From Chloroflexota bacterium (GTDB taxonomy: Bacteria > Chloroflexota > Anaerolineae > Anaerolineales > Villigracilaceae): DNA of 64,000 nt. The position numbers and the translations under genes are program-made. The DNA lies in assembly GCA_026390015.1 (NCBI GenBank), contig JAPLGS010000138.1, forward strand, positions 1-64,000, written 5' to 3'. Below are positions 45,442 to 53,976 of the stretch, piece by piece. Below the pieces are notes generated by a model, which was given only the letters and a program-made list of their open reading frames with translations, did no database searches and was not told where the DNA came from. How positions within the stretch are numbered: the first letter of the stretch is position 1; every line of letters starts with the position of its first letter.

Positions 45442-46587
45442 TCACAACCCTTCCACCCCAACCTCCCCGCTGACCAAACGCGGCAACAGCAGGTCGCGCG
45501 TCCGCCGCAGGTGGCGATTAACTTTCATCAATAAGTCTTGTTGAGCAAGTATTGGTTGAATTTTTTCAGCATATTGATTTGCTAACTTTACAGGCGGCAA
45601 TGCAATATCTTTATCAACAAGGTCGTTCCAATGTCTTTTGTAATCTTTAGTCTCGACTAATCCATTTACCAAACTGAACACATAATGAATTGGGTATCCT
45701 TTTGTTGACGTAAAGGGAACAACATTTGGTCCAATGGAAAAAGGTCTAACTAATAATTGCATTTTGCAAGTGTGATCCCCGAATATCGCGATTGGGTTTT
45801 CAGGTGTGGCATCAAAGTCAGGCGCATTGTTGTGAAAGCCCAGAAATTCTGCACGAGATTGGTCAATAACAATCACTTCACCTTTTTCTGCTACATCATC
45901 TTGTTCGTAGACTGTTCCTTTCGGTAATCGTTCGATAACACTTTTTACTCTAACCATCTCCCACCCTCTTGGCAGGGACTTAGCATCCACGTTCCCAAAC
46001 CACTCGCGATACACGGACTGCGCCATGGCTTCCAGCACACGGATACGTCGCGCGTTGACTTCGATCAGGTCATCGTAGGCGGAGAGCACGTCCGCGATTT
46101 TGCGCTGGATGGGAAGAGGGGGAATATGAACTTCAAATTCAGGAAAATTGATGATGGGAAGTCGATCAACAGTCGCACCAGAAATCTTCCATTTAGAAAC
46201 AGTCTTCCGCCATTCTTCTCCAAAGAAATAATAATAAAGAAATCTAGTTTCGACTGCTTCTGGATTTGTTCTTATTAATGCCAAACGCCGACCTAAACAA
46301 CCACGAAATCCTTCAGGAATAATTGCGTATCGGTTTAAGGTCGCTTCATATGAAAAAACAATATCGCCAGGTTTTGGTTCAGTTCGTTTAATCCATTTTG
46401 GAAAATCTTCTTCTGCAATATGCCGAATATCGGAAAAATCGAGATGACCATCTTCTGTGATGTTTTTTATACCAAGGTAAATAGGGCCGCTATCTGCTTC
46501 TTTCGGAGTAGCATGGGGGCCATCCCAAAAGCCAGAATACAATTCTTTTATCGGTACTTTTGTCCAGTTTTGATGAGACATCTTCAT
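45442..46587 (-). CDS. hsdS: Type I restriction specificity subunit
   Basis: 381 residues with the expected duplicated layout: target recognition domain 1 (about 1-150), conserved helix 1 (IPPLPIQRKIADVLSAYDDL and RRIRVLEAMAQSVYREWFG), recognition domain 2 (about 205-330), conserved helix 2 (LANQYAEKIQPILAQQDLL... RTRDLLLPRLVSG). It fixes the bipartite DNA target of the modification and restriction complexes. Start overlaps the hsdM stop by four bases (ATGA). Confidence 0.93.
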   Translation of the reverse strand: MKMSHQNWTKVPIKELYSGFWDGPHATPKEADSGPIYLGIKNITEDGHLDFSDIRHIAEEDFPKWIKRTEPKPGDIVFSYEATLNRYAIIPEGFRGCLGRRLALIRTNPEAVETRFLYYYFFGEEWRKTVSKWKISGATVDRLPIINFPEFEVHIPPLPIQRKIADVLSAYDDLIEVNARRIRVLEAMAQSVYREWFGNVDAKSLPRGWEMVRVKSVIERLPKGTVYEQDDVAEKGEVIVIDQSRAEFLGFHNNAPDFDATPENPIAIFGDHTCKMQLLVRPFSIGPNVVPFTSTKGYPIHYVFSLVNGLVETKDYKRHWNDLVDKDIALPPVKLANQYAEKIQPILAQQDLLMKVNRHLRRTRDLLLPRLVSGEVGVEGL

Positions 46588-48214
46588 TCTTTCAAGAGAT
46601 CAGTAACATTCACGGCAATACGTTCTTCCAACTCATGCGCCTGCACATTCAAGGCTTCGAGTTCTTCGTTGAGTTCTTCGAGTTGCACGGCGAATTCCAC
46701 ATCTGAGCCGTTGTCCTTCTCTGTCACGCCCACGTACCGTCCAGGGTTCAGGCTGTAGCCCTGCGCGATGATCTCGTCGCTGGTGGCTACTTTGCATAGT
46801 CCTGCCACGTCGGCATAGGTGCGGGTTTTCATCGCAGAGTGGAGAATGTCAATTTGAGCAGGAGCAAGCTGGGGGTAGTCTGAAGAGTTGAAGTTAAAAC
46901 CGTTCAACTCCTCGCCGCGATACAGTCTCGTCAGAGCGGCGATCAATCCGATTTGCACTTCCGAAAATTCACGATGCGCGCGGTCAACCTGCTTATAAAT
47001 ATTCCGTGCATCGATAAACAAAACAGTATCCTTCGATCTTATGCCTTTTTCCTTCGTGCTCTTTGTGACCTTCGTGGTTAAATCTTTTTTCGCATTATCA
47101 AGGAACCACAACGTACACGGCAAAGTCACGTATAAAAGAAATTACTGCTGATGGCGATCATCACATCCACCACGCCCGCCTCGATCAACTCACGACGAAT
47201 ATCCTGCTCCGACTGGCGCGCATCGCTGGCGGAATTCGCCATCACGAAACCCGCGCGACCGCGCGCATTGAGACTGCTGTAAAACAACTGGATCCAAAGA
47301 TAATTGGCGTTATCGTTACGCGGCATGCCGAACGGAAAACGCACCTTATCATCCTTGAGCTTTTCCTTATCCACCGCGCTCACATTGAACGGCGGGTTCG
47401 CCATCACAAAATCGAACCTGCCCGCCGCCTTGTGCGGGTCATCGTAATACGAATTGCCCATCACCACATCGCCTTCCAGGCCGTGGATGGCAAGGTTCAT
47501 GCGGCACATGCGCACCGTATCCTCCACCTTCTCCATGCCGAAAATGCTCAACTCGCGCTGCGGCTCCTTCTTGCGTCTCTCCAAAAATCCCGCGCTCTGC
47601 ACGAACATCCCGCCGCCCCCGCAAGCAGGATCATACAACAGCCCATGGAACGGCTCGATCACCTCCGCGATCAAATTGACCAGCGAAGTGGGCGTATAAA
47701 ACTCGCCGCCCTTCTGACCCTCCGTCATCGAAAACTTGCCCAGAAAATACTCGTAGATCTTCCCGAACGCATCGCCCTCAATATCCAGCGGGATGGAATT
47801 GAACAACTTGAGCAGTTCCACCAAAACGGAATTGCCGACCCGTTGATAGATCTTCGGCAGGACGTCTTTCAGCGCCTCATTCTCCGCCTCGATCTGTCTC
47901 ATCGCCTCATTCACGTGCCTACCCGTATCCTCTCCCTCCGCCAACTGCAACAGATACGAAAAGCGAGCCTGCTCTGGCAGCCACAACGCCCCCGCCGCCT
48001 GAAAATTCAACTTGCCGATCTTGCTCCGTGCCCCTTCATTCTTCTGCGCCAGCAACTCCCGCTCCGTCGCCACGAACTTCGCTTCCACATACCTCAGGAA
48101 CAACAACCCCAGCACCGGGCGCGAAAACTCACGCGGAGCCAATCCGCTATTCGCCCATAACTGGTCCGCTGCACCCCAAAGCCTATTCTCAATTTCAGTG
48201 ATGTTCGTGGTCAT
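46584..48214 (-). pseudogene. hsdM: Type I methyltransferase subunit, broken by a 1-base frameshift
   Basis: From the start [13 protein letters not shown] (ATG near 48214, GGAG upstream) the protein shows the N-terminal HsdM bundle, the SAM site ([10 protein letters not shown]) and the catalytic NPPF. At 47126-47129 the frame ends after SSNFFYT, and the rest continues one frame over as [31 protein letters not shown]. Inserting one G (ACG-GTG) restores one ORF of about 543 codons. The second half could alternatively restart at the GTG that overlaps the stop. A TTKVTKSTKE-type repeat insertion lies between LDNAKKD and KDTVLFID. Confidence 0.85.
47046..47083. repeat. TTKxTKxTKE-type interspersed repeat inside hsdM
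   Basis: On the minus strand the DNA reads as AACCACGAAGGTCACAAAG and GAGCACGAAGG pieces, encoding LTTKVTKSTKEK. HsdM homologues normally have no such stretch between LWF-x-D and the VLFIDAR block. Similar 'accacgaaggcacgaag' repeats occur in many environmental bacterial genomes. Confidence 0.65.
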
Positions 48215-48281
48215 GTAATTGTTGTCTCCAATCCCTGCATTATATGTCATTGATGTATTTGATGATGAGCAATACCAGTAC

Positions 48282-48374
48282 TCAATACTTATACTGCGAA
48301 GCATCCATCTTGATGCGCAATTCGTCACATGACTGCCAGAGGGAAGAGTTGAGTTCAGATTTTTTGATGGGCAT
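48282..48374 (-). pseudogene. N-terminal stub of a second, unrelated-subfamily hsdM
   Basis: ATG 48374 (AGGA upstream) encodes [20 protein letters not shown] and then [10 protein letters not shown] before a stop at 48284. This is the highly recognisable start of the other common HsdM subfamily ([29 protein letters not shown]). The gene is cut right after DASQYK, and 68 bases later the present hsdM of a different subfamily begins. It is the scar of an earlier type I system replaced by the current one. Confidence 0.85.
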
Positions 48375-48418
48375 GAGGAGTTCCTAAGGATGAATTATGA
48401 AGGATGAAGTGCGAGGAG

Positions 48419-49174
48419 TTATGCATGCTTGCTCTTGCTGTGCGGCAAGCGTTTCGATAGCTTGGTTTTGACGGAGCTATGTAAAAGTAGGCTATCAGGC
48501 GTCAGGTCTTCCAACGGGTAAACGCCCTCCAAATAGGCGCGCGTCTGCGCCTCGTATTCCTGCCATTGGGGATGTCTGCTATGGGGAGCGCGCTCCTGCA
48601 AATCCCTGAGCATTTTCTTTGCCTCACGGAGATGTTTACTGGTAACGTACAGGGATGCTAATCCCAGCATGGCTTCCAATTGATTTGGGTCAGCAGTCAG
48701 AATTATCTTGTATTGCTCTTTAGCTTCATCCAGCCAGCCGATGGAGCGCATGATATTTGCATATCTCATGCGGACAGCAAGGTCAGCGGGCGCGCGTTCG
48801 AGCTTCTCGCGATAATAATCCAGTCCGTCGAGCGGGTGCATGATCGTACCATCGTGCAAACCGAACGATATGAGTTGGATGGGATGTCCCTGCGCCAGAC
48901 CTCCCGCCATGGAGCTAGCGATGATGGTAAGTGTCAGCATGGAGACGGTCTGTGGTGCGAGTTCGTATTCATCCATGCTGTTGCATTGCGGGCAAGAGAT
49001 GTGCTGGGGGATCACAAAGGGACTGCGCCCGCCAGCCTGCTTTTCTCTTATTTTCCTGTCGAAGTCAGGCATGTGAATGTAAATGCGTGGAAGCTCGCGG
49101 CGGAAGGTATGTCCACACTCAAGACAGTGGATATGGGTGGTAAAGGATTTACGTGGACGGGGAATGGTAAACAT
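48419..49174 (-). CDS. Zinc-ribbon / TPR protein
   Basis: 251 residues. An N-terminal CpG-type zinc finger: two Cys pairs (CLECGHTF and CPQCNSMD) about 45 residues apart, then from about 125 two to three TPR-like helix pairs (AVRMRYANIMRSIGWLDEAK, QLEAMLGLASLYVTSKHLR). Probably a scaffold or binding protein. Third gene of a small unit with 49317-49799 and the tiny 49187-49303 gene; the unit ends just before the hsdM stub. Function unknown. Confidence 0.7.
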   Translation of the reverse strand: MFTIPRPRKSFTTHIHCLECGHTFRRELPRIYIHMPDFDRKIREKQAGGRSPFVIPQHISCPQCNSMDEYELAPQTVSMLTLTIIASSMAGGLAQGHPIQLISFGLHDGTIMHPLDGLDYYREKLERAPADLAVRMRYANIMRSIGWLDEAKEQYKIILTADPNQLEAMLGLASLYVTSKHLREAKKMLRDLQERAPHSRHPQWQEYEAQTRAYLEGVYPLEDLTPDSLLLHSSVKTKLSKRLPHSKSKHA

Positions 49175-49186
49175 AAGATGAATTGG

Positions 49187-49303
49187 TTACTCCTTGTACA
49201 TTTCTGCGAAGTGTTCCATCAATAAGCGCTGGACAAAGATATATCCACCATCCACCCAGTGCTCATTATTGTTTACAACTGTCTGTTCGTGTACAGTAAG
49301 CAT
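49187..49303 (-). CDS. Tiny unknown protein (38 residues)
   Basis: ATG 49303 preceded by GGGGGATGA. Product starts MLTVHEQTVVNNNEHW and ends HFAEMYKE. It lies 13 bases from both neighbours on the same strand, which is why it is called despite its size. An alternative start in another frame 5 bases upstream gives only 11 codons. Confidence 0.4.
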   Translation of the reverse strand: MLTVHEQTVVNNNEHWVDGGYIFVQRLLMEHFAEMYKE

Positions 49304-49316
49304 TTCATCCCCCAAT

Positions 49317-49799
49317 TTAGAATATAGACTTGCTTTCGTGAACCAAAAAATATCCCGATTGACTGCGGGTGAGCGTTTCTTCGAGCGGGAAAATTGAATT
49401 GATCGTTTTTAGGTTTTTCAAGTCCGCCATTTCCACCTGCTCGATATGCCCGATCTTAACCCAGGCATTCATAAATTTCAGCAACTTCTTCTCCGCATAA
49501 TAAGGCGGAATGAACGCCTTTTCCTTCTTGGGGAAGTCCCTTGAAACCGCCACGATCCCAGCCTTGTATGGGGTCGATTTCTTGCGATTTCCTTTCACCA
49601 GATAAATATAAGTCGGGATCTTTTGCGCGATTTGTTTATTCAACATCTCAATGCGCGAGAGAGAAAGTGTTCCGCCTAATTTGCCAAACCAAACTGCGCC
49701 ATGCTCATCCACTATTTGGTTGTGGAGCGCAATCACGTCACCGACTTCAAACATGGTATCAGAAAAGCGGATCACAAGGTGAAGGGAAGCGGTTTCCAT
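49317..49799 (-). CDS. Unknown protein of a three-gene unit
   Basis: 160 residues, no membrane segment. A beta-rich N-terminal half (LVIRFSDTMFEVGDVIALHN, WFGKLGGTLSLSR), then YIYLVKGNRKKSTPYKAGI and a helical second half. The pattern of a charged beta-barrel loosely recalls PUA/EVE-type modified-base readers, but I cannot confirm this by eye. A near-perfect copy of the island dyad lies about 60 bases upstream of the start. Confidence 0.6.
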   Translation of the reverse strand: METASLHLVIRFSDTMFEVGDVIALHNQIVDEHGAVWFGKLGGTLSLSRIEMLNKQIAQKIPTYIYLVKGNRKKSTPYKAGIVAVSRDFPKKEKAFIPPYYAEKKLLKFMNAWVKIGHIEQVEMADLKNLKTINSIFPLEETLTRSQSGYFLVHESKSIF

Positions 49800-49857
49800 A
49801 GAGGTTTATTTTATCCGCTTTTGGAGTGTATCTGTTCTGGGTTGCAAAACTGCCAGA

Positions 49858-49875
49858 GTTTCTGGCGTCGGAAAG
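49858..49875. repeat. 18-bp island dyad, copy (17/18)
   Basis: GTTTCTGGCGTCGGAAAG, 58 bases upstream of the gene starting at 49799. Confidence 0.7.
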
Positions 49876-49925
49876 TGGTTTTAGGATTTCACGTTTCCAC
49901 TTACAAAACGAGTGAATTTCGGGAT

Positions 49926-50717
49926 CTACTTCCACCCTTCCAATCGATCACAATCTGTTGGGATGCCGTAATTATGTTCTCGCTGGGAATATGCCCAGCC
50001 GGCTTGGATGGCGCATAAAAGTGCATCTAATTGATCTCCGGTACCATCACCGATGAAATCTTTGGCGATATCACTACAGAAGTGAATATCAAACCCGAAA
50101 AACAATTGTGTGTCTTTTGAAAGCAATCTACGGACAATCTCTTCACGGGCAGATCGTAGCGCCGGCGTCTGCTTCTTTTTCTCATCATTCTTGTAGCTGC
50201 GATTTTCAATCCAGCGCCGCGCCACTAACGCAGGATAGGCTTCAACGACCACACGCGGATCATTTCTCTCCCGGCAAGGATGAACACTTATGCCTGCATC
50301 AAGAAGCCTTCTCGAGCCCTCCAAAAACATTTTTCCTACCGGGACGCCATACATCATCATTGGACTTTTGGATTTCGCTATTTCATCTGTACGGCGCAGA
50401 TGCTGTTTGTCTCCGCTGGGTCGCGCATCGCGATATGTTTTTAGTAATGCGTCAAAGTCCTTTTTTGTCAGGGGAGATAAGTGACTGACATATCCCTCCC
50501 ATGTCTGCGGCCAACCCATATTTTCAATCAGCTTTCGCGGTTGTCCGAAGGGGAAGTCAAACCCCGCCACCCAGAGACCTGGCTGCAAGAGGAAGTTTTC
50601 GAATTCATCGAATGATCTGATGGGAAAAGAAGTTTCCAGAGATAAGCCGTCTTCATCCAGCCGGCATTGGGCACAGGTAATGGGCTTTCTTGAACTGGGA
50701 ACGCTGGTAAAGTCCAC
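49926..50717 (-). CDS. DUF429 protein (predicted RNase H-like fold)
   Basis: About 263 residues from GTG 50717. VDFTSVPSSRKPI opens the first strand with the catalytic-type aspartate, FDFPFG gives the second, and DQLDALLCAIQAGWA the last, as in DUF429 predicted nucleases. Homologues usually start M-K-I-F-G-V-D; here the codons for KIFG are present just upstream but the expected ATG reads ATA, so the true start is uncertain. A perfect dyad copy lies 22 bases upstream. Stand-alone gene. Confidence 0.75.
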   Translation of the reverse strand: MDFTSVPSSRKPITCAQCRLDEDGLSLETSFPIRSFDEFENFLLQPGLWVAGFDFPFGQPRKLIENMGWPQTWEGYVSHLSPLTKKDFDALLKTYRDARPSGDKQHLRRTDEIAKSKSPMMMYGVPVGKMFLEGSRRLLDAGISVHPCRERNDPRVVVEAYPALVARRWIENRSYKNDEKKKQTPALRSAREEIVRRLLSKDTQLFFGFDIHFCSDIAKDFIGDGTGDQLDALLCAIQAGWAYSQREHNYGIPTDCDRLEGWK

Positions 50718-51092
50718 GCCGAAGATTTTTATGTCAAGGTCTCTGGCGTCGGAGACTGGATAGCTGTTTCAGAATACATTGCTGCAAAACTTCCCATTGT
50801 GAACAGCAGTCGTAATCGGATCCATGGAATACTCCTTGAATTTCAAACTCAAAATGCATGCTGATATTTTAAGCCACATTGGAGTTTCTGTTGTCGGACT
50901 TTATTTGTGATCGTCAAATTCCGATCACTTCAGGGTAAGCGTTAAAATGCTTGCCAACTTCCTACTCCATGCCCCACGTATAAGGATGTTAGTATAGAAA
51001 CGGGCATACTTGAACTTTATGCCCGCTTTCAGAACAATCGCCGCCAGTTTCCCTGACCGAAATACTTGCATACCCGCGCCAGGAATTGATTT
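50718..51092. other. Regulatory gap upstream of the DUF429 gene
   Basis: 375 bases. Holds a perfect 18-bp dyad (50739-50756), a weaker one (50884-50901), an 18-codon minus-strand frame with a strong AAGGAG site (ATG at 50825), and a GGGCAT/ATGCCC hairpin near 51003-51025 beside the end of the lipoprotein gene. No larger gene. Confidence 0.4.
50739..50756. repeat. 18-bp island dyad, perfect copy (18/18)
   Basis: GTCTCTGGCGTCGGAGAC, fits every consensus position. 22 bases upstream of the DUF429 start. Confidence 0.8.
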
Positions 51093-51719
51093 CTATTTTC
51101 TTTTCTCTAAATTTATCTTAACTACGTTTGCCAGAAAAGCATCAATAACCCCCGGGGCACTTTTATATATGCCTTCCGGGGTTTCTCCAACAGGCAGCCC
51201 GAGTGTGACGCTTGACCAATAGATTAGGTTATCTTTCAACAATACCAGATCGAAGACCGCGTGACCGTTTGGAAAATTGCCGGCATAGATGGCGAATTCT
51301 CCATCCATAGATAATGTTGAGTTGACAGCCTGCTCACCTTTAACAAATTGTCCATCACTGAACATGGATTTGATCACACCATCAAACGAAATTCCCGAAG
51401 TAGCTTTGAAAATGCAATTCATTCCTTCGTTTGGAGTTGCGCTCCAACTCACTCCCTGGAAGGAGCGGCAGACCCTATTCTCGCCAGGAGTATCCTGAAT
51501 TGACTTCCATTCCACAATCCCGATATCTGTTGAGATTGGGCTGAGTTCCTCTGTTGAAACAAGCCAATCCATGGATAAGCTGACTTCACCGCTGTTTGCT
51601 AAAGGATTGGGCGGCGCAGGATTGGGCATGATCGCCTTTGTGATCGTCTGACAGGCTAGCGCGGGCAGAATAAGAAGTACGATTGAAAGCAGTTTGAATG
51701 AGCGTGGATTGTGTTCCAT
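51093..51719 (-). CDS. Lipoprotein, unknown
   Basis: 208 residues. A type II signal peptide with hydrophobic run and lipobox LPALAC (C23) anchors the protein outside the membrane. The mature part starts with a Pro-rich spacer and continues as a beta-rich domain (VSLSMDWLVSTEEL, GEFAIYAGNFPNGHAVF). No enzymatic motif or named family recognised. An island-borne surface protein. Confidence 0.75.
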   Translation of the reverse strand: MEHNPRSFKLLSIVLLILPALACQTITKAIMPNPAPPNPLANSGEVSLSMDWLVSTEELSPISTDIGIVEWKSIQDTPGENRVCRSFQGVSWSATPNEGMNCIFKATSGISFDGVIKSMFSDGQFVKGEQAVNSTLSMDGEFAIYAGNFPNGHAVFDLVLLKDNLIYWSSVTLGLPVGETPEGIYKSAPGVIDAFLANVVKINLEKRK

Positions 51720-51828
51720 TGTTTATCTCCTGAATTTATTGAAACTATACGAGATTTTGATGCATATTACAAGTAGTATTTTCAATAATCCAAGCTCTGA
51801 TCAATAGCCTCGTCAATCTTATCATTTA

Positions 51829-52761
51829 TCACTTATATGGAAATTCTGGATGGGTATCCTTCCAGACCCTGATCTGTTCTGATGCATACCCTCTGGAAAC
51901 GCCAAGAGCATCCTGGACTTGCTTGCACCCCGGAATAGTGCCGTTGGAGTTTTCCTGCAAGTAAGCGAAAATTTTCTGAGCCACAGGACTGATACTCAGT
52001 TGGTTAGTTGGGTTCGCTCCGGTTCGTTGGCGAACCGAACGAACCGGCGAACTAAAGGCGCGGCCGGCACGAAGTTGATTACGCGTGGCTGTAATGTTGT
52101 TTCTGGCAATCTCCCGCTCAGGGGATTTCTCCCAGGATGCAGTTAGGTTATCTCGCCAATCTGCGAGTTCTGCAGTGTAGTCACGGTTCATTTTGTCTCG
52201 GATATTCCCGAAACGCGCCAGCATGGCTCCAAGGATGTCTCCCGACACAGCGGCAATGATGGACGCGCCAGCGCCGATTGCGATGGAGAGTGCCCAAAGA
52301 AAAAAAGGGACTTTTATACCAAAGCCGTTGAACGACACGCCAAGTCCGGCCATCACAGAGATGACCAGCGCCAGTCCTTCACCCCACCATAAACGTGTCA
52401 GGGAGACTTTGATCGTCGCCTTTTGTTCATCGTCAGTATGTTTGCTGTTTTCCTGCTCTGCTCGGATCGCCGCGAATACAACAATACCCACTTCCACCGT
52501 AATGACGGCGGATATCGCTTCACCATACTTCAGCAGGGTATCTGAGCCAGCTGCGGCAGCAAAGAACATCGAAGCTGTTCTGAGCGAGGCTAGTGTTATT
52601 GCTCCAATGGATTGGATCAGGATCAAGGTGAACTGCCAGCCAATCGTACTCATAAGCCGTGCAACGGGTCTTTCCGGTGTTGGGAATTGACGCTCGTATT
52701 TTTGCTGATAATTTTCCCAGACTTCCATTTCATTTTGTTCTGTGTACTCAATATTATCCAT
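51829..52761 (-). CDS. Membrane protein with C-terminal helix-turn-helix
   Basis: 310 residues. Polar N-terminus, about five membrane helices between residues 40 and 185 (for example FTLILIQSIGAITLASL and FFLWALSIAIGAGASIIAA), a basic linker (REIARNNITATRNQLRAG, PVRSVRQRTG), and a last 60 residues with a winged-helix-like reader (GTIPGCKQVQDALGVSRGYA). It could tie DNA or a promoter to the membrane. Two palindromes, GATCGAAC-t-GTTCGATC and a dyad copy, lie within 110 bases upstream. Confidence 0.7.
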   Translation of the reverse strand: MDNIEYTEQNEMEVWENYQQKYERQFPTPERPVARLMSTIGWQFTLILIQSIGAITLASLRTASMFFAAAAGSDTLLKYGEAISAVITVEVGIVVFAAIRAEQENSKHTDDEQKATIKVSLTRLWWGEGLALVISVMAGLGVSFNGFGIKVPFFLWALSIAIGAGASIIAAVSGDILGAMLARFGNIRDKMNRDYTAELADWRDNLTASWEKSPEREIARNNITATRNQLRAGRAFSSPVRSVRQRTGANPTNQLSISPVAQKIFAYLQENSNGTIPGCKQVQDALGVSRGYASEQIRVWKDTHPEFPYK

Positions 52762-52815
52762 TATTTACTCCGTTTTTCATATCTCATTGCATGATCGTGA
52801 TTACAATGCCGCGAA

Positions 52816-52832
52816 CAGATCGAACTGTTCGA
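52816..52832. promoter_or_regulatory. 17-bp perfect palindrome upstream of the membrane-HTH gene
   Basis: GATCGAAC-t-GTTCGATC, 55 bases before the start at 52761; likely an operator, possibly for the HTH protein itself. The half-site spacing (1 base) differs from a LexA box. Confidence 0.5.
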
Positions 52833-52851
52833 TCACTTTTAGTGCAGGGCG

Positions 52852-52869
52852 GTTTCTGACATCAGAAAG
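52852..52869. repeat. 18-bp island dyad, copy (16/18)
   Basis: GTTTCTGACATCAGAAAG, about 90 bases upstream of the membrane-HTH gene. Confidence 0.7.
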
Positions 52870-53058
52870 GCCACCATTCAAATTCATCCAGGCTCTCGTC
52901 ATATGCTTCCTCATCTTCTTCCTCTCCCGGCACGTTAAGACTAAATATTATGACAAACCAAAAAATATTCAAAGGTTCTCCCTTCTTCATTATGAGGTCA
53001 ACTTGATATGGTATGGAAGGTTATCGAAGCGACCGAAATATCAAATAGTCCCAATCAG

Positions 53059-53970
53059 TTATCGGTGGCGAAGATTGTCCACAGGGGAATGAGCCCTGTG
53101 TTCACGGATCAGATCCTCATCCATCAACTGGGCGTAGTGCTGCACCATATCCAGGCTTGAATGACCAAGTATGGCCTGTAGGTGAAGAACATCCATATTG
53201 CCTCTCAATGATAGGATAACGAATGTGCGCCTCATGGCGTGTGGGGAGAACGGAATACCAGTCTTTTTGGAAAGCCTCGTGAATACAAGACGGAAGCCCG
53301 AGCCGGTAAAACGTGCTCCTTCTCTTGATTGAAATAAGGGGGCGTTTTCTGATGTGTTTGTAAGCGTTCTGCGATAGGAGAGTAATATGCGCCGCGTCAT
53401 AGCTCCAACGACGGACGATCTCGGCTTACCACCCTTTCCGCGTTTCACAGTTACAAGTCCGCTGCTCATATCCACATCGCCCCAATTCAGGGCAACAGCT
53501 TCGGCACGTCGTAAACCGCTGTCTGCTAATAATAAAATCATAGCCTTTTCACGTGGAGTGGAACACGCTTTAAAAACTGTTTCCAACTCTTCCGCAGACA
53601 AACAGGGAAGGCGTTTCTTTTCCACTTTTGGCATGGAGAAAGTCACAGGCGTATCTATATATTTCTCGTTGTGCCAGAAGCGTAATAAAGTTTTTATGTC
53701 TCTTGCAATGTCATGGACAGTATTGTCTGATTTTTCATGGCTGATCTGCAAGGCAATATATTCACGGACATGTCTTACAGAAACATGGAGTGGTGAGTTT
53801 ATTCCCTGGTTTTCGAGCCAGCTAATGAATTTCCCCGAAGTGTATTTGTAGAATTCAAGTGTTGCAGGCGAACATCGTGATGCCTGCCTGCTCAGGATGA
53901 AGTCATAATATGCCTCCTGTAAAGTAAGGGAGGCAAGCGCTTTAAAATGATCAACATTTTTTCCAGACAT
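53059..53970 (-). CDS. int: Tyrosine integrase of the island
   Basis: About 303 residues from ATG 53970 (MSGKNVDHF); the frame runs upstream into the att repeat, which cannot be coding. An N-terminal SAM-like arm (about 20-115) precedes the catalytic domain: R in DSGLRRAEAVAL, HAMRR box, LGHSSLDMVQHY with the nucleophilic tyrosine. XerC/D-like in length. It lies 70 bases from the right att repeat, reading into the island, as expected for the enzyme that inserts and excises it at tRNA-Pro. Confidence 0.93.
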   Translation of the reverse strand: MSGKNVDHFKALASLTLQEAYYDFILSRQASRCSPATLEFYKYTSGKFISWLENQGINSPLHVSVRHVREYIALQISHEKSDNTVHDIARDIKTLLRFWHNEKYIDTPVTFSMPKVEKKRLPCLSAEELETVFKACSTPREKAMILLLADSGLRRAEAVALNWGDVDMSSGLVTVKRGKGGKPRSSVVGAMTRRILLSYRRTLTNTSENAPLFQSREGARFTGSGFRLVFTRLSKKTGIPFSPHAMRRTFVILSLRGNMDVLHLQAILGHSSLDMVQHYAQLMDEDLIREHRAHSPVDNLRHR

Positions 53971-53976
53971 AAAAAC

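Noticed and set aside
52816-52832. LexA box reading of GATCGAAC-t-GTTCGATC
   Set aside because: Half-sites are separated by one base instead of four; kept as a generic operator.
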